This document shows, in pieces, positions 48,375 through 56,345 of a stretch of 64,000 nt of DNA (positions are counted from its first letter, which is position 1; each line of letters starts with the position of its first letter). Position numbers and translations under genes: made by a program. Source of the DNA: DAOUKH01 sp965261455 (GTDB taxonomy: Bacteria; Chloroflexota; Dehalococcoidia; SHYB01); assembly GCA_965261455.1 (NCBI GenBank), contig OZ253453.1:310001-374000 (forward strand). The letters are read 5' to 3'. Under the pieces are notes generated by a model. That model saw nothing but the letters and a program-made list of their open reading frames with translations. It was not told where the DNA came from and did no database searches.

Positions 48375-48938
48375 ATGACGACGCACATCAGACGGCGCGC
48401 GTTCAGCGTGGACGAGTACCACGCGATGGTCGAGGCCGGCATTCTGACGAAGTACGACCGCGTGGAACTGCTGGACGGAGAGATAATCGCGAAGGTCCCA
48501 ATCGGCAGTGGACATGCCTCTTCTGTGATGCGGGTATCCGAGTTGCTGTCCGAGGGCGTTGGGAAACGGGCAATCGTGAGCGTCCAGGGCCCGGTGCGGC
48601 TCGATGAGGCCAGTGAGCCGGAGCCCGACCTGATGCTCCTGAAGCGGCGGGACGATTTCTACGCGGCGGCCCATCCCACGCCTGCCGACGTGCTGCTGCT
48701 GATCGAGGTGTCCGATGCGACGGTCGCCTTCGACAAGAATGTGAAGCTGCCGCTCTACGCCCGTGCCGGGATTCCCGAAGTCTGGATCGTCAACCTGCCG
48801 GACCGCATGATTGAGGTGTATTCAGCGCCCTCGGGTCTGGAATACACCGAATCGCGGTCGATAGGAATGGACGGCGCGCTCGGCCCTGCCTGCTTCGAGG
48901 ACGTGTCGCTTCAGGTCGGCGCGGTGATCCCCGCCTAA
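48375..48938 (+). CDS. Uma2 family (DUF820) putative endonuclease
   Basis: The 187-residue protein opens with AFSVDEYHAMVEAGILTKYD and RVELLDGEII, then has EPEPDLMLLKRR, VLLLIEVSDAT and YARAGIPEVWIVNL, the complete PD-(D/E)xK-like core of the family (D of PDL, E of IEV). These genes occur in large paralogous sets in Chloroflexota and cyanobacteria and are thought to be nuclease-related; their role is not established. It sits between an intact SDR gene and a broken duplicate of it. Confidence 0.85.
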   Translation: MTTHIRRRAFSVDEYHAMVEAGILTKYDRVELLDGEIIAKVPIGSGHASSVMRVSELLSEGVGKRAIVSVQGPVRLDEASEPEPDLMLLKRRDDFYAAAHPTPADVLLLIEVSDATVAFDKNVKLPLYARAGIPEVWIVNLPDRMIEVYSAPSGLEYTESRSIGMDGALGPACFEDVSLQVGAVIPA

Positions 48939-48947
48939 GCCCGGCTC

Positions 48948-49018
48948 GGCGCCTGCTCGACGACGGTGTGAGCGCCCTTGGAGGCGAAGCGGAGGGACGT
49001 CGCCCGCCCCACGTTGGA
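48948..49018 (-). pseudogene. Broken partial duplicate of the SDR gene
   Basis: The minus strand reads VGRATSLRFASKGAHTVVEQ, matching residues of the SDR at 47522-48271 but skipping 12 residues (KVVIGDIDLDGA) between two GA pairs. At DNA level two blocks match 48126-48143 and 48169-48221 almost base for base. No start codon or rest of the fold is present, so it is a remnant. Confidence 0.8.
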
Positions 49019-49210
49019 CGAAAACCCTCGATGCTGGGAATACACATGATCTTCCAGTGGGAGATGGTGTGGTAAGGGGAAACGGCGGGCGTCAAGTGTC
49101 TTCATACCCGTCGCAGCCCGAGCGACAAGGCAAACTAGCGCGTCCAATGTAAACTGGATACTGCTTTGCGGACCAATACTGATGCGGCCCAACGTCGTCG
49201 AGGAGCGCGA

Positions 49211-49945
49211 ATGCCCAATTCACGACCGGTGCGCTTCCTGGTTAAGGATGGCGTCGAACTGCCCATTCGCCGACAGCCCATTCGTTTCGCGGTACAACAT
49301 ATGAACGGACTGAGTTCCAAATCCTGGAATATAACTACAGACAGGACAGGCAACGCATATGTGATGTGCCGCGACAACTACCATGAATTGAAGGCCAGCC
49401 TCCACAGTTCGGGCGACAACAGGATTGCTTTTACCAGGGAGTCTAACGACTTGATGGGCGATGACAGTAGGATATGGAATAGGTGGCAATGCCCTAGACC
49501 TGAGGAAGATAAGAAACTCGTTCCGCTATTTCGCCTGCTTTTTCCTGATTGGTCATTAGCGATCCCGTACTCGCAGAGGATTAGGGCCCCTTCGTGGAGG
49601 AAAGTTCAGTGTTATGCAATAACAGGCTACGATGGGCTGATGACTGTGGTCACTTTCCATCTAATTGGAACCAGAACCATGGTTAGAAAGGGCGACGGAA
49701 TTAGTTTCCCCATTGGCCTACTACCTATGGGGCAGGATCACAGGCTGTTGATAGTGGCCAATCGCCTACCAGAATCGAACTTGAGACATGTCGTTGAAGA
49801 GAGCATGAGTTCCATCGACCCTTCGGTATTCGGCATGTCCAGCTCCGAGGAGGACAGGAGGGGTGATCTATTGTTGACAGGCTACAACGGCGACGGCACC
49901 GGATTCATGCTCAGCACACCTGTAGAGGTCGAGAAGACCGACTAG
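49211..49945 (+). CDS. Unknown protein in an AT-richer island
   Basis: The 244-residue product starts at ATG 49211 with AGGAG 5 bases upstream (MPNSRPVRFLVKDGVELPI). It has no signal peptide, membrane helix or known motif. The middle is rich in aromatic and basic residues (WNRWQCPRPEEDKKLVPLF, LFPDWSLAIPYSQR), and later strands (MTVVTFHLIG, HRLLIVANRL) suggest an alpha/beta fold. The codon use, with many A/T third positions, differs from neighbouring core genes and suggests recent transfer. It is followed, in the same frame after a TAG, by a methyltransferase remnant. Confidence 0.6.
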   Translation: MPNSRPVRFLVKDGVELPIRRQPIRFAVQHMNGLSSKSWNITTDRTGNAYVMCRDNYHELKASLHSSGDNRIAFTRESNDLMGDDSRIWNRWQCPRPEEDKKLVPLFRLLFPDWSLAIPYSQRIRAPSWRKVQCYAITGYDGLMTVVTFHLIGTRTMVRKGDGISFPIGLLPMGQDHRLLIVANRLPESNLRHVVEESMSSIDPSVFGMSSSEEDRRGDLLLTGYNGDGTGFMLSTPVEVEKTD

Positions 49946-50620
49946 TCCCCTTCCTCTCCAGGCTGTAGTCTAGGCAGCAGCACTTTCTTCGCTGCGGCCC
50001 AGGGGTTGAAGCGGCAGTGGATCGGCATCGACGTGACCCATTTGGCCGTTGCCCTGATGAAGAATCGCCTCAAGACCGGCTTCGGTATCATCCCCGGCAA
50101 CGACTATGACGTCGTCGGCGAACCCGTCGACGTCGGCGGTGCCCGCGCCCTGGCCGACCAGGACCGTTACCAGTTTCAGTGTTGGGCTATGTCGCTGCTG
50201 GAGGCCTTCCCCCGTGAACAGGGGAAGAAGGGCGCCGACAGAGGCATCGACGGCGTGGTCTACTTCATCGACGGCCCCCGTCGCGTCCCCCACAAAGCGA
50301 TCGTCCAAGTCAAGAGCGGCAAGGTCTCCTCGCCCCTCATCCGAGAGCTGAAGGGCACGGTGGAGCGGGAGAAGGCGGCGCTGGGTCTCTTCATCACCCT
50401 GGACGAGCCGACGCGCGATATGCGTACCGAAGCCGTCAGCGCGGGCTTCCACCACTCCGAGCTCTGGCAGCGGGACTATCCTAAGGTGCAGATCCGCACC
50501 ATCGGAGAGCTGCTCGAAGGCAAGCAGTTCGAGCAGCCGATGCACCCCTCCATGTACCAAGCCGCCCAGCGCGTCCGCCCCGCCGAGGGCCGTCAGGCAG
50601 GCTTCGGCGAAGCTGTCTGA
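49946..50620 (+). pseudogene. 5'-truncated DNA methyltransferase with Mrr-like nuclease domain
   Basis: The frame from about 49970 reads LGSSTFFAAAQGLKRQWIGI followed by DVTHLAVALMKNRL, the SAM-motif and following helix of a DNA methyltransferase of the N4/N6 type, but all upstream methyltransferase sequence is missing. The rest, about 150 residues, is a Mrr-like restriction domain with GADRGIDGVVYFID and AIVQVKSGKV, which keeps a D-QxK active-site pattern. A TTG at 50006 could start a shorter standalone nuclease of 204 residues. It is most simply a remnant of a fused methyltransferase-nuclease, though the nuclease part may still work. Confidence 0.75.
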
Positions 50621-50661
50621 GCAGCAGCGATGAGTGTTTTCATCTGAAAAGGAGTTTGTAC

Positions 50662-51366
50662 TTGCTTAACTTGCAAGGAGTGAACGCCAAGATAAACAGG
50701 GCACAACAATGCCTGCAAACACTCGACAACGACATAGCGGCGTTCTGCCAATATGAGCGCCGTAAACATGTTTTTGCAATGGAGCAGAGACTCCTACCCG
50801 TGCTTCATAGTAGAGAACCCGAATCGCTTGTTGACTATGCGGTAAGGGTAGGTGAAATCGCTTATAACCTTCGGTCCTCCCTTGACTACCTTGTGTGGCA
50901 GCTTGTTATCGATAACGGAGGAGAACCAACACGCTGCAACGGATTCCCAATCTTTTTTAAGGAGCGTCAGTACCATAGAGAAGCAAAGAAAATGTTGAAC
51001 GGAGTGAAACAAGATCGCGTTGAAATGATCCAACGCTTGCAACCATTTCAGAAAGACAGTGTAGGCTTGCATCTTGGGATGCTCAACTCTATCTGCAACA
51101 TTGACAAGCATCGATATCTCACCGTAGTGAACTTCCACTCAATTGTAAGCGCACCTGTGACTGAAGATGGCAAAGTCAAACCCGAAGCTATAGTCGACGT
51201 TTGCTTCAGAGATGAGGACCTAGAAAAGGCAAGTGTGGGATATGGTTCGGCACTAGAAAGAGAGGGCATGAACAGACCACCGGTGAGGTCAGCCCTTTCG
51301 GACTGCCTGACAGCCGTCAAGGTCGTTGTCGAGTGGCTTTCTAGCGGATATGTACCGGACAACTAA
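50662..51366 (+). CDS. Conserved hypothetical helical protein with IDKHR motif
   Basis: The 234-residue product starts at TTG 50662, 7 bases after AAAAGGAG. Its pattern, EIAYNLRSSLDYLVWQLVI with FPIFFKE, MIQRLQPF, and LNSICNIDKHRYLTVVNF, matches a widespread family of uncharacterised bacterial proteins I know only by this motif set. The A/T-rich codon use is unlike the core genes. It ends just before a repeat array. A role in defence or mobile-element biology is possible but not shown. Confidence 0.7.
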   Translation: MLNLQGVNAKINRAQQCLQTLDNDIAAFCQYERRKHVFAMEQRLLPVLHSREPESLVDYAVRVGEIAYNLRSSLDYLVWQLVIDNGGEPTRCNGFPIFFKERQYHREAKKMLNGVKQDRVEMIQRLQPFQKDSVGLHLGMLNSICNIDKHRYLTVVNFHSIVSAPVTEDGKVKPEAIVDVCFRDEDLEKASVGYGSALEREGMNRPPVRSALSDCLTAVKVVVEWLSSGYVPDN

Positions 51367-51439
51367 ATCGAGCCCGCTCTCGTAGGCGTGATTCATGAAT
51401 CGCCCTCCGTTGCGATAAGAACGCTCCCTTGTCCGCGGG

Positions 51440-52150
51440 GGTGCGCGGCGCCACAGGCGTTGCCTCGCTGCGCTCTGCCTCTCCGACGCGCCTGCGGCGC
51501 GTGCCCTCTTTCAGTTTCCCCCAGAGGGGGAAAGGCCGGAGGGAGGGCGCCACTTCCCTAGGTGGCGGCGCCGATCTCGCCTCACCCTGCCCGGTCTCTG
51601 CGAGGGCCACCGGCCCGGGCCTGCCATTCCACAAACGCGCCGCCATACACGCTCCAATCCTCTCGCAGCGTCGGCGCACCCCTCCTCACCCCCCCGCCGT
51701 CTCCCAGCGGAGACGTTTGCGTAACCGGGGTGACTGACCGCGAGGGTGGCGGACTTCGATAATCCGTGGTGGTTGCGAGGGGGCCCCTCATCTCAATCTT
51801 CTCCCGTGGGGAGAAGAGGTGGGACCTCCCGGCCCGACCCACACCTCAGCCCGCGGGCGGGTTGGGCAAGGGTCTCCAGCGGGAGAGGGGGTAGAACCCC
51901 GCACCGCGTCGCGCGCCACAGGCGTTGCCCCGCCGCGCTCTGCCCTTCCGACGCGCCTGCGGCGCGTGCCCTCTTTCAGTTTCCCCCAGAGGGGGAAAGG
52001 CCGGAGGGAGGGCGATTCGCGAATCGCCCCTACGGGAGGGGGGAAGGCCGGAGGGGAGGGTGAGTCGCAGACTCGCCCCTACGGGAGCGGGTGCCCACAA
52101 AGGACGCCCCTACGAGAGGGGGAAAGGTTGGAGGGAGGGCGCCCACTCCG
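51440..52150. repeat. Composite array of intergenic hairpin repeats
   Basis: About 710 bases without a supported gene. Copies of the core TTTCCCCCAGAGGGGGAAA occur near 51519 and 51983, the ATCTCAATCTTCTCCCGTGG module at about 51790, and the palindrome GGCGATTCGCGAATCGCC near 52010, with variants CGCAGACTCGCCCCTACGGG and GGACGCCCCTACGAGAG after it. The array ends at the stop codon of the CaiB/BaiF gene. Small open frames here follow the repeat units and are not genes. Confidence 0.85.
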
Positions 52151-53353
52151 CTAGGGGGCGGCGCCGATCTCGCGGAGGACTTCGGTGGTGTGCTCGCCGA
52201 GGAGGGGGGCGCGGCGGCCGGTTTTCCACTTGAGCTGCTCGGAGACCCAGGGGGAGCCGGAGTCCCAGAAGCGCTGGCCGAGCTCGGGGTGGTCGATCTC
52301 GGCGAAGTTGGCGCGGTTGAAGAAGTGCTCGTCGCGGATGCTGTCTTGGGGCTCGCGGATCGGGGCCCAGATGACGCCGTGGCGCTGGGCGGCGTGGAAG
52401 ATCGTCTCGGACTCTTCGGTGGCAAGGAAGGTCTGGATGACTTCGTCGATGTGCGCCCGCGAGCTGAGCTGCTTGCGGTGGTTGGGGTCGGAGTAGGCGG
52501 GGTCGGTTAGGTCCTCGGCCATGCCGTACTCTTCGAGGAGGCCGACGATGCGCTCCCACTCGCCGGTGAAGAGGCCGAGCATGACGACCATGTACTTGGC
52601 GTCGTTGGTGAACATCTCGGGGAACTGGGGGCGGCGCGGCGCGACGTTGCCGCCGATGATGTACCAGGAGAGCCAGTTCTCGGTGCAGCTGTTGGTGGCG
52701 GCGTGGAGGGAGAGATCGATGCGTTGGCCGATGCCGCCGCGCTCCCGCCAGTAGAAGGCGGCGAGCGCGTCCATCGCGCCGAGGCAGCCGGTGATGTGCG
52801 TCGATTGGTGCATCTGGGGGGCGATGGGCGGGGTGTCGAACGTGCCGTCCTCAAGCTGGGGATAGCCGGAGGCCATCATCTGCCCGCCCACGGCGAGGGC
52901 GACGAGGTCGTTCGCCTTGAAGTCGGACCAGGGGCCTTCGAGGCCGAAGTCGGAGATGGTGAGGACGATGAGGCCGGGGTGAGCGCGGTTGACCTCCTCC
53001 CACGACGTTCCGGCGAGGGCGAGACCGCCGGGCTTGACCGTTTCCAGGAGCATGTCGGCGGAGCCGAGGAGCTTGTCGAAGGCGGCGCGGCCCTCGGCGC
53101 TTTCGAGGTCGAGGGTGACGCTGCGCTTGTTCTGGTTGTAGTGCCACCAGAAGATGCTCTTCTCAAGCTCGCGCTCGTCGTTGTAGAAGGGGCCGAGGCG
53201 GCGGCTTTCCGCGCCTCCGGGCGGCTCGACCTTGATCACGTCGGCGCCCATGTGGCCGAGGAGCTTGCCGCAGAACTCGCCGCGGCGGTCGGCCAGCTCG
53301 ACGACGCGGACGCCTTCGAGGGAGAAGCCGAGGTCTTGGGGGGTGGAGGTCAT
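52151..53353 (-). CDS. CaiB/BaiF CoA-transferase (Asp-containing member of a pair)
   Basis: The 400-residue protein is of normal family length: VRVVELADRRGEFCGKLLGH, ADVIKVEPPGGAESRRLGP, a family Asp at 149 (FKANDLVALAVGG) and the C-terminal GEHTTEVLREIG. It resembles domain 1 of the fused protein at 39811-42360, including Asp149 and the QNKRSVTLDLES block. ATG 53353 overlaps the upstream gene's stop (TGATG). With that gene it probably forms a heteromer. Confidence 0.9.
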   Translation of the reverse strand: MTSTPQDLGFSLEGVRVVELADRRGEFCGKLLGHMGADVIKVEPPGGAESRRLGPFYNDERELEKSIFWWHYNQNKRSVTLDLESAEGRAAFDKLLGSADMLLETVKPGGLALAGTSWEEVNRAHPGLIVLTISDFGLEGPWSDFKANDLVALAVGGQMMASGYPQLEDGTFDTPPIAPQMHQSTHITGCLGAMDALAAFYWRERGGIGQRIDLSLHAATNSCTENWLSWYIIGGNVAPRRPQFPEMFTNDAKYMVVMLGLFTGEWERIVGLLEEYGMAEDLTDPAYSDPNHRKQLSSRAHIDEVIQTFLATEESETIFHAAQRHGVIWAPIREPQDSIRDEHFFNRANFAEIDHPELGQRFWDSGSPWVSEQLKWKTGRRAPLLGEHTTEVLREIGAAP

Positions 53354-54630
53354 CAGATCACATCCTCGGCTTGAAGTCGCGCGATGCGCTCTTGGGACAT
53401 GCCGAGCACGTCGGCGTAGAACGACTCGGTGTCTTCGGCGTAGCACTTGGCCCCGTGGCCGGTCTGCCCGAACGGCGACGGCGGAGTCTCGGAGAAGCGC
53501 CCGGCGTGCCCCTCGACGTCGTAGGAGGGGACTTCGGAGTGGGGCACGTTGACGAAGTAACCGTTGTGGGCCAGCTGCGGGTCGATCTCGTAGCGGTCGC
53601 GGGTGTTCTGGCAGACGCCGGCGGGGACGCCCCGGGCCTGGAGCCGCTCCATGAGGTCGTACCGCTCCTGTTCGAGGGTCCAGGCTTCGATATGGGCGTC
53701 GAGGTCGTCTTGGTTCTCGTAGCGGTCGGTCAGCGTGGCGAACTGGGGCGACGCGGTCCATTCCGGGCCGCCCATCTCGGCGACGAGGCCGTCCCACTCG
53801 GCGTCGTCGCGGCAGGCGATGGCGATCCACATGTCGTCGCCGCGGCAGCGGTAGGCCCCATGAGGCGCGGCGGGCTCGTAGGCCGAGCGGTTGCCGGAGC
53901 GCTCGTACGACCGGTTGTTCGCCGACCAGTCCATGATCGACGTGCCGGTGAGGAGGAAGGCGGGGCCGGCCTGGGAGGAATCGACCCAGACGCCCTTCTT
54001 GGTGCGGTCGCGCTGGCGGAGCGCCATCATCGTGGCCATGGCGACGAAGTAGGGGCCGCAGACGTCCATGTAGGAGAATCCATAGCCGACGGGGTAGCGG
54101 TCGGGGAGGCCGGACATGAAGGTGAGGCCGGAGATCGCGGCGGCGGTGGGGCCGTAGGAGCGATAGTCGCGGTAGGGGCCCTGGAAGCCGAAGCCGGGGG
54201 CCTGGACGTAGACGATGTCGGGCTTGACCTTGACCATCTCGTCGAAGGGGAAGCCCCAATCGGCGAGCGTCGCGGCGGTGAAGTTGTCGACGACGGCGTC
54301 GGAGACGCGCAGCAACTCCCGGAAGACTTCCTTCCCTTTGGGGTCGCGCATGTTGAGCGAGATGCCCCACTTCCCCACGTGGTTGTTGTTGAAGCTCGCG
54401 CCGCGGTTCACGCTGGCGACGCTGAGCTGGGAGTAGCCGGGGTCGGTGCCGGGGGAGTCGTCGCCGGGCATCTTGTGGTGGGGGCCGCTGGTGCGCAGCA
54501 CGTCGAGCTTGCCCTTCCACTCGATGTGGACGACGTCGGCGCCGTAGAGCGCGAGGTGGCGCGTCCCCTTCGCCCCGGCGTTGAGCCAGGTGAAGTCCAG
54601 GATGCGGGCGCCTTCCAAGGGCAAAGGCAT
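53353..54630 (-). CDS. CaiB/BaiF CoA-transferase (Asp-lacking member of a pair)
   Basis: The 425-residue protein opens ARILDFTWLNAGAKGTRHL and has ADVVHIEWKGKLDVLR, NNNHVGKWGISLNM and GPYRDYRSYGPTAAAISG. The family Asp aligns with Gly160. It resembles domain 2 of the fused protein, sharing the FN-x-GK-x-G-x-x-LNM block. ATG 54630 has AGGAGG at 8 bases and a good promoter upstream. It is probably a non-catalytic partner of the following gene, although the family active-site rules are not absolute. Confidence 0.88.
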   Translation of the reverse strand: MPLPLEGARILDFTWLNAGAKGTRHLALYGADVVHIEWKGKLDVLRTSGPHHKMPGDDSPGTDPGYSQLSVASVNRGASFNNNHVGKWGISLNMRDPKGKEVFRELLRVSDAVVDNFTAATLADWGFPFDEMVKVKPDIVYVQAPGFGFQGPYRDYRSYGPTAAAISGLTFMSGLPDRYPVGYGFSYMDVCGPYFVAMATMMALRQRDRTKKGVWVDSSQAGPAFLLTGTSIMDWSANNRSYERSGNRSAYEPAAPHGAYRCRGDDMWIAIACRDDAEWDGLVAEMGGPEWTASPQFATLTDRYENQDDLDAHIEAWTLEQERYDLMERLQARGVPAGVCQNTRDRYEIDPQLAHNGYFVNVPHSEVPSYDVEGHAGRFSETPPSPFGQTGHGAKCYAEDTESFYADVLGMSQERIARLQAEDVI

Positions 54631-54660
54631 GGGGGAGCCTCCTCGCGGGGTCTGTGGGGG

Positions 54661-54690
54661 ATTATTCTGGCGCGTCGGCGGGGCTGTCAA
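54661..54690 (-). promoter_or_regulatory. Promoter of the CaiB/BaiF gene pair
   Basis: On the minus strand TTGACA (54690-54685) and AATAAT (54666-54661) are 18 bases apart. The leader before ATG 54630 would be about 24 bases. Confidence 0.7.
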
Positions 54691-54708
54691 GTTTGGGGGT
54701 TGGCGCGC

Positions 54709-55134
54709 CTAGCGGGGGTCGGCCCGTCCGGCGACGCCGGCGGGGCCGCGGCGCCCCGGAATCACCTCCACCGGCGTGGGGATCAGCCACTCCTGTCCGG
54801 TCTTGGCCGCTCCCCGCACCCGTCCTTCGCGGGCCAGTTGACGCACCCTGCGGTCGGATACCCCCAACTCGGCGGCGGCCCGCCGTATGGTGACGTTTGC
54901 GACGTCATCGGCGGGGGTCTCGGAAGTCAACTCGAACTCGACGGGGCTGGGCTGCTTGAAGGTGCTCATCTCGTGGATGAGGAATCCGATGACCTGGCCG
55001 TCGTCGTCCAGCCGCTTGAGGATGCGGTCGTCATCGGTGGGGGTGAAGTAGCCCTCCCTGAACGCCCACAGGACTTCGAGCATGTCCCCGTCGCCGTCGT
55101 ACCAAACGGACACATTCTTGCTGGTCATGTTCAT
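54709..55134 (-). CDS. DUF2283 and helix-turn-helix protein, probable antitoxin
   Basis: The 141-residue protein opens with a DUF2283-like strand set (VSVWYDGDGDMLEVLW, then DDDGQVIGFLIHEMSTF), followed by a helix-turn-helix at about 80-115 (IRRAAAELGVSDRRVRQLAR, then GRVRGAAKTGQEWLIP). The overlap of 4 bases with the upstream gene (ATGA) shows a coupled pair. DUF2283 proteins often follow small nuclease-like genes and likely neutralise them. The DNA-binding part may repress the pair's promoter. Confidence 0.75.
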   Translation of the reverse strand: MNMTSKNVSVWYDGDGDMLEVLWAFREGYFTPTDDDRILKRLDDDGQVIGFLIHEMSTFKQPSPVEFELTSETPADDVANVTIRRAAAELGVSDRRVRQLAREGRVRGAAKTGQEWLIPTPVEVIPGRRGPAGVAGRADPR

Positions 55135-55436
55135 GCTCCCTTGATTCTCCGGTCGAGGTAGCCGGTGAGGATGAAGGAATCGTCGCCCTCTCGTTTCACT
55201 ACGAGGCAGAGGTAGCGGTTCCTGGCCCGGAGGTCCGGGTAAAGGCGGTAGTAGAGTTGGGTCGTGGGACTGGACGTTGAGGCCCTTACGGCGTCCGGAC
55301 TGGCGAGGGTGTCGGCGATCCGGTGCATCTGGAAGGCCATCTCCGGGTGTCTTCGCAGCATGTGCGCGAGGCGCTCGTCCGTGAGGCGGACCTCGTTTCC
55401 GCGCTCATCGGTGAAACGCCGCAAAGCGGTCTCCAT
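55131..55436 (-). CDS. PBECR-like nuclease domain protein, probable toxin
   Basis: The 101-residue protein begins METALRRFTDERGNEVRLTD, then ERLAHMLRRHPEM, a helix with His, LASPDAVRASTSSPTTQLYY, and ends YLCLVVKREGDDSFILTGYL. This matches a widespread small family related to the phage-associated Barnase/EndoU/RelE-type fold. ATG 55436 is used; the frame is open to 55496. The gene lies ahead of the DUF2283 partner. The toxin role is inferred from family and context. Confidence 0.7.
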   Translation of the reverse strand: METALRRFTDERGNEVRLTDERLAHMLRRHPEMAFQMHRIADTLASPDAVRASTSSPTTQLYYRLYPDLRARNRYLCLVVKREGDDSFILTGYLDRRIKGA

Positions 55437-55456
55437 CAACGGATACCATACCGATA

Positions 55457-55485
55457 AGTATGCCGAGTCCGGTATGGAATGGCAA
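55457..55485 (-). promoter_or_regulatory. Promoter of the toxin-antitoxin-like pair
   Basis: On the minus strand TTGCCA (55485-55480) and CATACT (55462-55457) are 17 bases apart. The leader before ATG 55436 would be about 14 bases. Confidence 0.5.
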
Positions 55486-55514
55486 GTGGGAGGCAAGTGG
55501 GAATGGAAGGCCCG

Positions 55515-56268
55515 CCCCGACCCTCTCTCAGTCTCCCCAGAGGAGACTTTTGCGTAACCGGGGTGACTGACCGCGAAGGTGGCGGACTTCGAAATCCTGT
55601 GGTGGTTGCGAGGGGGCCCCTCATCTCAATCTTCTCCCGTTGGGAGAAGAGGCAAGACCTCCCGGCCCCACCCCTCCGACGCGCCCTTGGGGCGCGTGCC
55701 CTCTTTCAGTTTCCCCCAGAGGGGGAAAGGTTTAAGGCGCTCCCCTTCGGGGAGAGGCGGACATCGAAAACCCGTGGCGGTTGTGAGGGTGCCCCTCATC
55801 TCAATCTTCTCCCGTTGGGAGAAGAGGCAAGACCTCCCGGCCCCCCCTCCGACGCGCCCTTGGGGCGCGTGCCCTCTTTCAGTTTCCCCCAGAGGGGGAA
55901 AGGTTTAAGGCGCTCCCCTTCGGGGAGAGGCGGACGTCGATAACCCGTGGTGGTTGCGAGGGGCCCCTCATCTCAATCTTCTCCCGTGGGGAGAAGAGGC
56001 AAGACCTCCCGGCCCCACCCCTCCGACGCGCCCTTGGGGCGCGTGCCCTCTTTCAGTTTCCCCCAGAGGGGGAAAGGTTTAAGGCGCTCTCCTTTGGGGG
56101 AGAGGCGGACTTCGATAAGCCGTGGTGGTTGCGAGGCGGCCCCTCATCTCAATCTTCTCCCGTTGGGAGAAGAGGCAAGACCTCCCGGCCCCACCCATGC
56201 TTGAGCCCGCGGGCGGGTTGCGCAAAGGTCTCCAGAGGGGGAGAGGCTTAAGGGGAGGGCGCCCTTCG
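55515..56268. repeat. Tandem array of about four 175-bp hairpin-rich repeat units
   Basis: The marker TCATCTCAATCTTCTCCC recurs at 55621, 55796, 55968 and 56144, giving unit lengths of 175, 172 and 176 bases. Each unit holds in order a TCTTCTCCC / GGGAGAAGA hairpin, an ACGCGCCC / GGGCGCGT hairpin, the TTTCCCCCAGAGGGGGAAA palindrome and a short CTCCCC / GGGGAG hairpin. The last unit ends in a different module (CGCGGGCGGGTTGCGCAAAG). Open frames inside follow the repeats. No gene is supported between 55496 and 56345. Confidence 0.92.
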
Positions 56269-56297
56269 TTGACAGGGTAGGGGTGCGAACCTAGCAT
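56269..56297 (+). promoter_or_regulatory. Promoter of the ThDP enzyme gene
   Basis: TTGACA (56269-56274) and TAGCAT (56292-56297) are 17 bases apart, starting right at the end of the repeat array. The leader before ATG 56346 would be about 42 bases. Confidence 0.6.
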
Positions 56298-56345
56298 TGG
56301 CCCGCGTTTCCATTCTTAGGACGCAATCTTCCAAGGGAGCCGTTA

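Noticed and set aside
52151..54520. Single 789-residue CaiB/BaiF frame
   Set aside because: Its first half is an out-of-frame Arg-rich shadow of the upstream gene; the true start is ATG 53353 at a TGATG overlap.
55479..56204. Small open frames such as those containing PSFSFPQRGKG
   Set aside because: They repeat with the 175-base DNA unit in several copies and reflect the hairpin sequence rather than protein selection.
55515..56268. CRISPR-like array
   Set aside because: The whole 175-base unit is repeated, with no short repeats separated by unique spacers and no cas genes nearby.
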